In this document: piece by piece, positions 26,261 to 35,454 of the stretch | Position numbering within the stretch: the first letter of the stretch is position 1 | Layout of the letters: the number at the start of each line of letters is the position of its first letter | Position numbers and translations under genes: made by a program | The notes under the pieces: model-generated | What the model saw: the letters and a program-made list of their open reading frames with translations, nothing else | The model's database searches: none | What the model was told of the DNA's origin: nothing | Source: Mangrovivirga halotolerans | GTDB taxonomy: Bacteria > Bacteroidota > Bacteroidia > Cytophagales > Cyclobacteriaceae | Direction: 5' to 3' | DNA: 64,000 bases | NCBI RefSeq assembly: GCF_026241165.1 | Contig: NZ_JAPFQN010000012.1 | Span: 62,001-126,000, forward strand

Positions 26261-26416
26261 TTATGCATTAAGCTGTGACAACTGTTTAATTCGTAATCTT
26301 AGACTCTCAAGATCAATATTAATCTTATATCTTTCTCTCAAATACTTTCGTATTTCTTCTACTTGCTTGCCTTTTTGTCTAAGATGGGCAATTGACTTTG
26401 TTAAAATATCTTCCAT
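26261..26416 (-). CDS. 51-residue helical protein of unknown function
   Basis: An ATG-started frame encodes 51 residues (MEDILTKSIAHLRQKG, then KQVEEIRKYLRERYKINIDLE and SLRLRIKQLSQLNA). It is basic and likely all helical; the segment from GKQVEEIRKYL to LESLRLRIKQL resembles a small helix-turn-helix, which is only an impression. Support for being real is the AGGAGG site nine bases before the ATG, the tight terminator after its stop, and the lack of any other gene in this 240-base gap. No family was recognised. Confidence 0.65.
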   Translation of the reverse strand: MEDILTKSIAHLRQKGKQVEEIRKYLRERYKINIDLESLRLRIKQLSQLNA

Positions 26417-26425
26417 TACAAGCGT

Positions 26426-26431
26426 CCTCCT
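26426..26431 (-). promoter_or_regulatory. strong Shine-Dalgarno of the 51-residue gene
   Basis: The minus strand reads AGGAGG with nine bases to the ATG, a near-ideal site. Other genes in this window lack one, as usual in Bacteroidota. Confidence 0.7.
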
Positions 26432-26465
26432 ACTTATTTTAACGAAGTTTAAATATAAAGTGTTA

Positions 26466-28982
26466 CTATAGCCCTACAGCTAATGGCTTGATAATTATAT
26501 CATCAATACCATTATTACTAATATAAGTTACTCTCAATATATAATGACCAGGATTTATTACTTGCCCCGAGTCTTTAATGCCCTCCCATCTTAAAGTAAT
26601 AGAACCAGATACATAACAATCAAGGCAAAGAGTCTTAACCAGTTTTCCCGATAAGCTAAATAATTCCACAGATACCATTTTTGCTGTATTATCGGTTTTT
26701 ACATTTATCGTTTGCTCCCCGTAATAAGGATCTCCGGGAATTATTACTTTGGGTTGAATGGTAATTTCTCCTTCGAATACATTCTGACTAAATCCTGATA
26801 TAATTCCAGGAGTTGAATAATTACTTAATTCCGAAGCACTCTTCCATACCGACTTATCTGCTGAATTCCCTTCAAAATTAAATCTTTCTAAAGAAACTCC
26901 CTCAGTATCCTCCAGCCATTCAGAATGCCAATTTTCAAAATACGCTGATCTCTCAATTTCTTTTTTAACTTCACCTCCAGGGATTCTCCTGAATATTTCG
27001 AAATATCCTCCTGTGTTTCTCAGGTTTATAAAATCTTTGATTTTAATTTTTAAAGGCTTTCCTTTGATTTCGTAATCATCTTCAAGCTCATTATCTTCAG
27101 AATATAACAAGGCCACACTTTTAGCCCCTAAATGATATTCATCAAATTCTTCTTCTATAGCTATTGTATCATCAACAATTTGATTATGATCCATGAAGAT
27201 GAATTTATAATTTGAAATTTCAATTGCACCATCACATTCATTGTAAACTTCAATGAAATCACTTTTCCCTGTTTCAGGATCAAACATAAATTCTGAAACT
27301 TTAAGACATTTTTGTTCCGAATCATCAAGGGTTTTAATGTCTTCAAACAAAACAGAATCAACTTCTCCAGTTAGGCAGTTTTTTTGATCAGATATTTTGA
27401 TGGTATACTCGTGATTAGGATTTAAAAGTCTATTTAAATTCAAATGATAGATTTTATAACCTTCCAGAACTATTTCTTCCGAAACATCAAATTGAATAGA
27501 TTGATCTTCAATAAATAAATTAAGATTAGAATTATCAGATAATATATCAGCTTTAATCTTTAGGACTGAGTTGTAATCGGAAAAAGTGATTTTCGGTTCA
27601 GCCAATTTTTCTGGTACGGATTCGAAATTTACTATTCCCGGATCGGGTTCTCCACCGGTCATATTAAATTCTTCTGCGCATAAAAAGTTTTTAAACCTTC
27701 GTTTGAGTGCTGTACCAGAACTGGGCAGATCTAACGAATGAAAAGTTTTATCTGAATAACTTAATGAATCAACTATCACCTCTTCAAACTTGAGAAATAC
27801 CTTATCTCCCGAATTATTTAAGCTCGGTAAACCGGAAACAATTACAGAATTTGAATAACCCTCTGCCGATCCTGAAAAAACCATCACCTCACTAGTATCA
27901 ATATCTAATTCAGGTAAGTTGACACATTTGGTGAAATCACAGATAGAAAATCCCTTCAGTGAAATTTTTTGCTTCCCGGAATTATAAATTTCAATAAACT
28001 CTTCTGAGTAAATAGTATTCCTGTCAGGATCAGGTAAGACCTCTGTCAATAGCAAAGATTTAAAACTGTTATTAACATGTACCCCTGAAATACTAATTAC
28101 ACCGGTATAGTTGCCATTAAAATCAGAAATATTGTCAATTTTCAAATCATAGTTCTTGAATTGCTGGCCCCATGACAAAGACGATATCTCAAGAATACTA
28201 TCAGAGCATGTATAATCAGAATGCACTGATTTTCCATTTATCATAAACTCAATCAAAACATCATTGCATTTTATTTCTTTCGAAAAAAATACTGATATTC
28301 CATCTTCATTTGCAATATGATCGATCATGACAGGACCACTATCCTCTTTAGCGACTTGTTTAACTCGCCAATAATCAAATTTGAATTTATCAACTCGTGT
28401 AGAAGTATAATTGAAAAACATCCCGGAAACAGCGGAAACGAAATCGGGTAAATAATCAAAGCTTCCTGTCACGATTTCACCCTCTTCAGTTTTTTCTTTT
28501 ATCTGCCATGATGAAATCCCATTAAAGTAAATTAAGAGCTTCTTGGATGGTGAGGTTGAATATTGACCTTCAGAGAAGGTGATAGTTTTCATTTTTATTC
28601 CATCTTTATATTTAATTACATTCAGTCCATCATTGGAGCCAGTTTCTCCGATCTGAAGTACTATTCCATTAAGAATATTTTCATTTTCCAGTTCGCCAGC
28701 TAAAAGTATTTGTAAACTATTTGATGCCGAAGGTGAAAAAGCCATTTGTAAATGAAGATCATACATTAAAGGCGTATTCAGGTCATTTATTTGATGGTAA
28801 AGAAGACTGCTGTTTTTTTCCGTAGAAAAGCTGGAAACAAGATGTCCTTCTTCAGTTTTAAAAAAACTGGTGTCCCCTTGCCAATGTTGATTTTTATTAA
28901 ATTCAATGGAGTTAAATTCATCCACTATCTGACAAAATATAATATTTGGCAGAAAGCAGATAATACACATTATCCGTTTCAT
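26466..28982 (-). CDS. secreted lamin-tail-domain (LTD) protein
   Basis: This 838-residue exported protein has a signal peptide (MKRIMCIICFLPNIIFCQ), a concanavalin-like beta region to about residue 205, and two lamin-tail domains. These show as LLLTEVLPDPDRNTIYSEEFI and ISLKGFSICDF, then VSEFMFDPETGKSDFIEVYN. The C-terminus is a FlgD-like immunoglobulin domain (VELFSLSGKLVKTL, then NPGHYILRVTY). That type of end often serves type IX export or surface attachment. It has no adjacent co-directional partner; the divergent neighbour is asd. Confidence 0.85.
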   Translation of the reverse strand: MKRIMCIICFLPNIIFCQIVDEFNSIEFNKNQHWQGDTSFFKTEEGHLVSSFSTEKNSSLLYHQINDLNTPLMYDLHLQMAFSPSASNSLQILLAGELENENILNGIVLQIGETGSNDGLNVIKYKDGIKMKTITFSEGQYSTSPSKKLLIYFNGISSWQIKEKTEEGEIVTGSFDYLPDFVSAVSGMFFNYTSTRVDKFKFDYWRVKQVAKEDSGPVMIDHIANEDGISVFFSKEIKCNDVLIEFMINGKSVHSDYTCSDSILEISSLSWGQQFKNYDLKIDNISDFNGNYTGVISISGVHVNNSFKSLLLTEVLPDPDRNTIYSEEFIEIYNSGKQKISLKGFSICDFTKCVNLPELDIDTSEVMVFSGSAEGYSNSVIVSGLPSLNNSGDKVFLKFEEVIVDSLSYSDKTFHSLDLPSSGTALKRRFKNFLCAEEFNMTGGEPDPGIVNFESVPEKLAEPKITFSDYNSVLKIKADILSDNSNLNLFIEDQSIQFDVSEEIVLEGYKIYHLNLNRLLNPNHEYTIKISDQKNCLTGEVDSVLFEDIKTLDDSEQKCLKVSEFMFDPETGKSDFIEVYNECDGAIEISNYKFIFMDHNQIVDDTIAIEEEFDEYHLGAKSVALLYSEDNELEDDYEIKGKPLKIKIKDFINLRNTGGYFEIFRRIPGGEVKKEIERSAYFENWHSEWLEDTEGVSLERFNFEGNSADKSVWKSASELSNYSTPGIISGFSQNVFEGEITIQPKVIIPGDPYYGEQTINVKTDNTAKMVSVELFSLSGKLVKTLCLDCYVSGSITLRWEGIKDSGQVINPGHYILRVTYISNNGIDDIIIKPLAVGL

Positions 28983-29118
28983 TATTTTGTAAAAGGTGTT
29001 TTAGTTGATAAAAATTTGCTGAATTCGTAAATCAGCTACCGTTAATTATTACAATTTCAAAAGTTGATATCCTATCCGAAATATAGCTAATTATTAGACA
29101 AAAGTTAATTACGAAGTG

Positions 29119-29126
29119 TAATTTTG
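29119..29126 (+). promoter_or_regulatory. candidate -7 box of asd
   Basis: TAATTTTG matches TAnnTTTG and lies 26 bases before the asd ATG. No TTTG stands 19 bases upstream, so the call is tentative. Confidence 0.4.
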
Positions 29127-29152
29127 CAGTTCAAAAAATAAAATTTAATACA

Positions 29153-30145
29153 ATGAAAATAGCAATCGTTGGCGCTACCGGTCTTGTCGGAACAGAAATG
29201 TTAGCTGTTCTCGAGGAAAGAAACTTCAAATTTGATGAAATGATACTAGCAGCATCTGCAAGGTCTGCTGGTAAAGAAATTAAATACGCTGGTAAACCGA
29301 TCAAGGTGATGACCATTGAAGATGCGATCGAAAAGAAGCCTGACATTGCGATTTTTTCAGCCGGAAGTGGCCCTTCTTTAGAATATGCGCCAAAATTTGC
29401 TGAGGTAGGAACTTTTGTAATCGACAATTCATCCGCATGGAGGATGGACCCAGATAAAAAACTAATTGTCCCTGAAATCAATGCTAATGAATTAAATAGC
29501 GAAACCAGGATAATTGCTAATCCAAATTGCTCTACAATACAAATGGTGCTTGTGCTTGCTCCTTTACATAAAAAATATAATATCAAACGGGTTATCGTTT
29601 CGACTTACCAAAGTGTTACTGGCACTGGTAAGGCAGCTGTAGATCAATTAATGGGAGAAAGAGAAGGCAAAGATGTCGAAAAAGTCTACCCACATAGAAT
29701 TGATATGAATGCATTACCTCATATCGACGTTTTCATGGATAATGGTTATACCAAAGAAGAAATGAAAATGGTTAATGAAACTAAAAAGATCCTGGGAGAT
29801 GATTCAGTTAAAGTTACAGCTACGGCGGTAAGACTTCCTGTAATGGGAGGACATTCTGAATCTGTAAACATTGAATTCACTAATGAATTCGAATTGGAAG
29901 AAGTGAAAAATATTCTTTCTGAAACACCAGGCGTGATAGTTAAAGATGATCCGGCAAATAATGTTTACCCAATGCCTATTGATGCTCATAAAAAAGATGA
30001 TGTTTTAGTAGGTAGATTGAGGAGAGATGAAACACAAGAAAAATCACTTAATTTATGGGTTGTTGCAGATAATCTTAGAAAAGGAGCTGCTACAAATGCC
30101 GTCCAGATAGCAGAATACCTGGTTTCTTCAGGCCTTGTGAAATAG
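29153..30145 (+). CDS. asd: aspartate-semialdehyde dehydrogenase
   Basis: This 330-residue cytoplasmic enzyme reduces aspartyl phosphate to aspartate semialdehyde, the branch point to lysine/diaminopimelate, threonine and methionine. The NADP-binding start is MKIAIVGATGLVGTEML, the catalytic Cys126 is in NPNCSTIQ, and the active-site His is in VMGGHSESV. Length and motifs are standard. It is followed one base later by a methyltransferase gene, which is presumably co-transcribed. Confidence 0.96.
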   Translation: MKIAIVGATGLVGTEMLAVLEERNFKFDEMILAASARSAGKEIKYAGKPIKVMTIEDAIEKKPDIAIFSAGSGPSLEYAPKFAEVGTFVIDNSSAWRMDPDKKLIVPEINANELNSETRIIANPNCSTIQMVLVLAPLHKKYNIKRVIVSTYQSVTGTGKAAVDQLMGEREGKDVEKVYPHRIDMNALPHIDVFMDNGYTKEEMKMVNETKKILGDDSVKVTATAVRLPVMGGHSESVNIEFTNEFELEEVKNILSETPGVIVKDDPANNVYPMPIDAHKKDDVLVGRLRRDETQEKSLNLWVVADNLRKGAATNAVQIAEYLVSSGLVK

Positions 30146-30146
30146 T

Positions 30147-31337
30147 ATGTATAAAATCACAGATAAAAAAGTGCAGGATTATTTAAGGAATAACCTTAAT
30201 GAAGATCCTGCACTTTTTGCTTTAAAATCTCCTCCTTTTCAGGGTATTTCTTCCGCAGAATTAAGTACTCAACTAAAAGGACTTCAGGTAGCTCAATCAA
30301 AGCTTCCGGATTTTTTCAGTAACTATAATATCAAATACCCACCAAAAATCTCTCTTGAGCAGTGTAGTTCTCAACTAACTGCAAAATATAAGGTAAGTCT
30401 TATTGGTAGTGGAAACAAAATGGCCGATCTGTCAGGAGGATTTGGAGTTGATTTTTATTATCTGAGTGAAAAATTTGATGAATCATTTTACATTGATCCT
30501 AATTGCGATCTGCTTGAAATAGTAAAGTCAAATATTTCATCTCTAAGCAATAAAAGCAGAAAATACTTTTGTATGAAAGCAGAGGATTTTCTGAATAAAA
30601 ACAACGATAATTTTGACTTAATTTTTGTTGACCCTAGCAGAAGATCAGTAAAAAATAAAAAGGTAGTGCTATGGGAAGATCTTCTACCAAACCTTATTGA
30701 ACTTTATCCAACTTTAAAAAAAACCACTAAAAAAATATTGATCAAAGGATCTCCTATGATCGATATTACCAGTTGCATAAATGCGTTTCGGGATACTACA
30801 GAAGTGCATGTAATTTCTGTGGATAGAGAAATAAAAGAAGTGGTCATATTAGTAGACTTCGAAAGGCCAACTGAAGACCCATCTATTGTTTGTTCAATTC
30901 TTAGTAATTCCGGCGAATTTATAAAACACTATAATCTGTCAGATCTCAAAGAGAAAGTTGATACTATTGGCCCGGCATCAAATTATCTTTATGATCCGCA
31001 TCCCGTTTTTTTAAAAGCAGGGGTAGAAAATAAATTGTCTAAATCTTATAGCTTAAAGAAAATCGCTCAGAACACTAATTTTTATACTTCTAGTGAATTA
31101 ATAGAAGGTTTTCCAGGTCGGATTTTTAAAATAGATAACAAACAAATTTCCAGCTTGAAAGAAATATCAAAACACATCGTGGATAAAAAGGTTAATGTCA
31201 TAACAAAAAATATTCCAGTCACCCCGGAGGAAATATTAAAAAAAATAAAAAAGAAAGCAGGAGGAACTAAATGGCTGATTGCATATAAAAACCATACGAA
31301 TACTAAAACTTATAATATATGCACCAGGGTTCAATGA
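30147..31337 (+). CDS. class I methyltransferase with C-terminal THUMP-like domain
   Basis: This 396-residue protein has a central Rossmann methyltransferase with SAM-binding motif ADLSGGFGVDFYYL and motif IV FVDPSRRS, an N-terminal helical region, and a C-terminal THUMP-like domain (FPGRIFKID to IAYKNHTNTKT). The combination points to an RNA substrate, but the target is unknown. It starts one base after the asd stop. Bacteroidota carry this protein widely as a single-copy gene; that is from general knowledge of the family. Confidence 0.85.
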   Translation: MYKITDKKVQDYLRNNLNEDPALFALKSPPFQGISSAELSTQLKGLQVAQSKLPDFFSNYNIKYPPKISLEQCSSQLTAKYKVSLIGSGNKMADLSGGFGVDFYYLSEKFDESFYIDPNCDLLEIVKSNISSLSNKSRKYFCMKAEDFLNKNNDNFDLIFVDPSRRSVKNKKVVLWEDLLPNLIELYPTLKKTTKKILIKGSPMIDITSCINAFRDTTEVHVISVDREIKEVVILVDFERPTEDPSIVCSILSNSGEFIKHYNLSDLKEKVDTIGPASNYLYDPHPVFLKAGVENKLSKSYSLKKIAQNTNFYTSSELIEGFPGRIFKIDNKQISSLKEISKHIVDKKVNVITKNIPVTPEEILKKIKKKAGGTKWLIAYKNHTNTKTYNICTRVQ

Positions 31338-31413
31338 CAAAAAGTGTCAATTATTTGCTCGTCATTTAAATAATTTGTAGTTTTTATTCTATTTTTTGAA
31401 CACAATACGGCCT

Positions 31414-32961
31414 ATGCCTATTTTTTTAAGAATAATATTTGTTATAACTGTCTTCAACCAAACAGTATTCTCCCAGGAAGATTTCCTATTAAATGCACAA
31501 ACGGGAAATAGGGAAGACATAACTGCCCAGATTGATAGCATCAATAATGTTGCCTTTTCTACTGTAATTTCAAACCCTGACTTAGGGAGAGAAATGGCTC
31601 TATCTGCCAATGCGCTTGCTACAGCTTCAAGTTATAGAAAAGGGCTTGCAAGAAGTTATAGTATCATTGGTAGTTCATACTGGTCAGTTGGTATTTATGA
31701 TGTCGCACTAAAGAATTATTACAAAGCTATCGATATTTATGAATCCATAAATGATCATAATGGAATAGCGACCAATTATAATAATATAGGTGAAATTTTC
31801 AGGAAACAAGATAATCCCGATATTGCAGCCAAATTTCTTGACAAAGCATATTTTACTTATAAAAGAATTGAGAATGCAGAGCCTCCATTAATTCTTCTCA
31901 ATAATCTTGGCGAAACACTCATTGAATTAAAGAAATACGATTCCGCTAAATACTATTTTGAAAAATTAATTGGGATTGATACGCCAGATAAAGAATCTCT
32001 AAGAAAATTAGCTTATGGATATCATAATCTAGCCAGGGTAAATTTTCATCAAGAAGACTTTGAGGAAGGTCTTAGGAATGTAAAGGAAGCTATTCAATTA
32101 AGAATAGAAATTAATGATACACGAGGTTTAAGTTCCTCCTATTTACTCCAAGGAGATCTATACCTCTCTTTGTATAATCCTAAGGCAATAGATTCTTATT
32201 ACGAATCAATGGAGCCGGCAGTAAAAATAGATGCATTAGATCTTCAAAGGGATATTTATAACAAACTGTCTCAATTTTATGAAATTCATGAACAATTTGA
32301 CTCAGCTTTGTTTTATCAAAAGAAATTAGCAGAGGCAAATAATAAACTTTTTAATCTGCAAAAAACAAATCAGATCAATGAGTTAACTGCCAAATATGAA
32401 AGTGAAAAGAAAGAACAAGAAAACACACTCTTAAAAAAGCAAAACCAACTTGCTCAGGAAACTAACAAAACTCAAACAACTTTAATTTGGGTAATTGGAG
32501 GAATTGGATTGATTTTATTGCTTTCATTTATAAAACTGTTTTTAAATCACAATAAAATCAGGAAGTATAACAAGCAACTAAACCAAAAAAATTACGAGAT
32601 TCAGATTCAAAATGAAGAGATAGAAGTTCAGGCAGAAGAATTACGATCTCTCAATGAAATGCAAACCATGGTAAATTATGACCTGGAGCAAAAAATTAAT
32701 GAAAGGACACAGGAATTAAGAGAGAAAAATCATACTCTGGCGAAGTATGCTTTTTATAATGCTCATAAATTACGTGCTCCTGTGGCAAGTATTTTAGGAT
32801 TAATCGACCTTATCCTTCGAACAAACCTTTCTCAAAAAGAAAGCGAATTAGTCAATAGTTTAAAAAAATCTGCTAATAAGCTGGATGAGGCTATTCATGA
32901 AATTAAAGACATACTTCAGGACGAGGAAAGAAAAAAGGAAATTCAGGAAAATGAATTATAA
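31414..32961 (+). CDS. TPR sensor protein with HisKA H-box but no ATPase domain
   Basis: This protein of about 515 residues has a signal peptide ending VFSQ, then TPR repeats (for example SSYWSVGIYDVALKNYYKAI and NNIGEIFRKQDNPDIAAKFL). One membrane helix (TLIWVIGGIGLILLLSF) and a cytoplasmic coiled coil follow, then an H-box (YAFYNAHKLRAPVASILGLI). The gene ends about 50 residues after that His; no N, G1 or G2 box follows and the next gene starts 96 bases on. The ATG at 31414 fits the signal peptide; a TTG at 31396 is an alternative. It may dimerise with, or be phosphorylated by, another kinase. Confidence 0.85.
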   Translation: MPIFLRIIFVITVFNQTVFSQEDFLLNAQTGNREDITAQIDSINNVAFSTVISNPDLGREMALSANALATASSYRKGLARSYSIIGSSYWSVGIYDVALKNYYKAIDIYESINDHNGIATNYNNIGEIFRKQDNPDIAAKFLDKAYFTYKRIENAEPPLILLNNLGETLIELKKYDSAKYYFEKLIGIDTPDKESLRKLAYGYHNLARVNFHQEDFEEGLRNVKEAIQLRIEINDTRGLSSSYLLQGDLYLSLYNPKAIDSYYESMEPAVKIDALDLQRDIYNKLSQFYEIHEQFDSALFYQKKLAEANNKLFNLQKTNQINELTAKYESEKKEQENTLLKKQNQLAQETNKTQTTLIWVIGGIGLILLLSFIKLFLNHNKIRKYNKQLNQKNYEIQIQNEEIEVQAEELRSLNEMQTMVNYDLEQKINERTQELREKNHTLAKYAFYNAHKLRAPVASILGLIDLILRTNLSQKESELVNSLKKSANKLDEAIHEIKDILQDEERKKEIQENEL

Positions 32962-33057
32962 TAGATACAAATTTATTACCTCCTTACCCTAAATTCATAA
33001 AGAATATTGTAGGTTTGCATAATATAAATAACCAGAGGGAATAAACTCACTGAAGGC

Positions 33058-33852
33058 ATGCACGACCTTCGAATAACGGTCATACAATCCAAACTTTATT
33101 GGCATCAGCCCGATGCAAACAGGGCGATGTTTGAGGAAAAAGTCTGGCAAATCAAAAATGGCACCGACATAATCATTCTACCCGAAATGTTTACTACCGG
33201 ATTTAGCATGGAAGCTATTCACCTTGCTGAAACCTTAAATGGTCCGACCCATAAATGGATGAAACAAATTGCCTCTCAAACAAAAGCCTGTATTACAGGA
33301 AGCATTATTTGTAAAGACGGCGCCGATATTTTCAATCGCTTATTATGGGTATACCCGGATGGTAAAACTGAGTACTATGACAAGCGGCACCTCTTTTCTA
33401 TGGCTAAAGAAAACACCCGTTTCTCAGCAGGAAATCAGCGCTTAATAGTTGAATACAAAGGTTGGAAGATCTGCCCAATGATTTGCTATGATCTAAGATT
33501 TCCTGTTTGGAGTAGAAATGTCAAGAATCAAAACGAACTAGTCTACGACCTTTTGATCTACGTTGCTAATTGGCCTCAGGTAAGAGTAAACGCATGGGAA
33601 TCCCTATTAAAAGCCCGTGCGATTGAAAACTTGTCCTATTGTATTGGCGTTAATCGAGTAGGAGACGATGGAAATAACGTCCCTTATTCAGGGAGTTCCA
33701 TGGTATTAGATCCTAAAGGAGAAACTACCTGGTATAATGATGGTGAAGAAATGATTCATGAAGCTACACTATCAGGAAACGATCTGTTAAAATTCAGAGA
33801 TAAGTTTCCAACCCATCTGGACGCTGATAATTTTGAAATAAACATTAATTGA
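33058..33852 (+). CDS. yafV: omega-amidase (YafV-like nitrilase superfamily)
   Basis: This 264-residue cytoplasmic amidase shows the nitrilase triad: Glu43 in LPEMFTTGF, Lys109 in YDKRHLFSM and Cys143 in ICYDLRFPVW. Sequence and length fit YafV/Nit2, which hydrolyse 2-oxoglutaramate or 2-oxosuccinamate, clearing damaged or transaminated glutamine. It is followed 18 bases later by a conserved gene of unknown function, probably in the same transcript. Specificity is from family knowledge. Confidence 0.9.
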   Translation: MHDLRITVIQSKLYWHQPDANRAMFEEKVWQIKNGTDIIILPEMFTTGFSMEAIHLAETLNGPTHKWMKQIASQTKACITGSIICKDGADIFNRLLWVYPDGKTEYYDKRHLFSMAKENTRFSAGNQRLIVEYKGWKICPMICYDLRFPVWSRNVKNQNELVYDLLIYVANWPQVRVNAWESLLKARAIENLSYCIGVNRVGDDGNNVPYSGSSMVLDPKGETTWYNDGEEMIHEATLSGNDLLKFRDKFPTHLDADNFEININ

Positions 33853-33870
33853 CCCATATAGAGCTAACCG

Positions 33871-35331
33871 ATGAGTGAGTATAGAAAATTAACTACTAAA
33901 GAAAAAGCTTTAAAAATAAATCTGGATCCCTATGTATACGGTTCATTTGCCGAAATAGGTGCGGGTCAGGAAGTTGCTGCACAGTTTTTTAAAGCCGGTG
34001 GGTCGAGCGGGACTGTTGCTAAAACTATGTCCGCTTATGATATGCAATTTAGTGATGCAATTTATGGCAAGTGCAAAAGGTATGTTTGTGAAGCCAGATT
34101 GATGCAAATGCTAAATAAAGAGTACGGCCTCCTCGCAAAAAGGCTAACTCAACGAGTACCAAATACCAAATTTTTTGCTTTTGCAAATACTGTTGAAACT
34201 CTTAACTATAAAAAAACAAATGAAGGACATGGGTGGATAGGATTCAGGTTTCAGCTTTCCCCTGAAAGTGAACCTAATGATTGCATTATTCATGTCAGAC
34301 TTAATGACCATGACCTTCAGCGTCAACAACAAGCTCTTGGAACAATTGGGGTAAACCTTATACATTCTTGCCTCTATGTTGCTGTAGAACGTGACCCTGA
34401 AAAATTCCTCGAATCTCTTGTAGAAGGACTGTCAAGGGAGAGGGTTGAAATAGATATGTTTAAAATCACAGGGCCGGATTTTAAAAATGTCGACAACCGA
34501 TTAATGAGTTTAAAACTCGTTAAAATTGGACTATCTGAATTGGCAATGTTCGGACCAGATGGTAAAACTATGCAGCCATCTGAAACTCTATACAAAAAGA
34601 ATATTCACGTTTTAAGAGGCAGGTTCAGACCAGTAACTTATGTAAACATCGATATGTTTATTAAAGGACGTACCCAGTTTGTTAAAGAACCTGATGTCGA
34701 TCAGGATAAATTGATAACTGTTGCAGAACTGACCCTGAATGACCTGACTTCAGATGGAACTATAGATGATAAAGATTTTCTTGACCGCGTAGATATATTA
34801 TGTAGTCTGGGCACAACAGTTTTGATATCAAACTATCAAAAATATTTCAGACTGGTTTCAAGATTGTCCAAACTTAACAAGAAAAGGAAAATTGGAATCA
34901 CTCTTGGAATCTATAACCTTGAACGTGTTTTTGATGAAAGCTACTACGAAGATCTCGATGGCGGAATCCTGGAATCTTTTGGAAGGTTATTTGGCAACAA
35001 TGTCAAATTATATGTTTATCCCGCGATAAAAAAGGACAATGAAGAGATTTATACTCTGGAAAACTTTAAAGTGCCCAAAAACCTTACTGGGCTATTTAAT
35101 TATTTGGTAGAAAACAATAAATTAGAAGCCATAAATTCTATAAGAGAGGATTTACAAGAGTATTCAGAAAATGATCACGTATTAGAGATGATCAAAAAAG
35201 GAGAGCCCGGATGGGAAAAAATGGTCCCAAGTAAAGTTGAGAGAGCTATCAAAGATAACTGCCTTTTTGATTATCCATGCGAAGTTATAAATGAAAAAGT
35301 TGAAGTAAAAAAAGAGTCTGAAAACAGATAG
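33871..35331 (+). CDS. large conserved-looking cytoplasmic protein of unknown function
   Basis: This 486-residue protein has no signal peptide or membrane helix. The N-terminal region has a dense, conserved-looking stretch (DPYVYGSFAEIGAGQEVAAQ and KAGGSSGTVAKTMSAYD). The middle contains LNDHDLQRQQQALGTIGVNL, and the C-terminal half mixes alpha and beta segments. I recognise no nucleotide-binding or catalytic signature. It lies 18 bases after the omega-amidase gene and 123 bases before a NUMOD4/HNH gene, all on one strand. The sequence has the look of a housekeeping protein rather than a mobile one. Confidence 0.75.
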   Translation: MSEYRKLTTKEKALKINLDPYVYGSFAEIGAGQEVAAQFFKAGGSSGTVAKTMSAYDMQFSDAIYGKCKRYVCEARLMQMLNKEYGLLAKRLTQRVPNTKFFAFANTVETLNYKKTNEGHGWIGFRFQLSPESEPNDCIIHVRLNDHDLQRQQQALGTIGVNLIHSCLYVAVERDPEKFLESLVEGLSRERVEIDMFKITGPDFKNVDNRLMSLKLVKIGLSELAMFGPDGKTMQPSETLYKKNIHVLRGRFRPVTYVNIDMFIKGRTQFVKEPDVDQDKLITVAELTLNDLTSDGTIDDKDFLDRVDILCSLGTTVLISNYQKYFRLVSRLSKLNKKRKIGITLGIYNLERVFDESYYEDLDGGILESFGRLFGNNVKLYVYPAIKKDNEEIYTLENFKVPKNLTGLFNYLVENNKLEAINSIREDLQEYSENDHVLEMIKKGEPGWEKMVPSKVERAIKDNCLFDYPCEVINEKVEVKKESENR

Positions 35332-35454
35332 TTGATTTCATTTTTTTAATGTGAAGTTTCAGACAAGAGTTGAATTGCTGCTTGATTGTTGGAACAATTT
35401 TTGTTCGCATAACTATGTGATAATATTTAAGTGTGTGTGTAATTAATAAGAAAA

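Noticed and set aside
35392-35406. GAACAA/TTGTTC inverted repeat before the HNH gene
   Set aside because: Six pairs with a 3-base loop in AT-rich DNA is too weak for a terminator or operator call.
35431-35440. GT dinucleotide run
   Set aside because: Five units are too short to be treated as a functional microsatellite.
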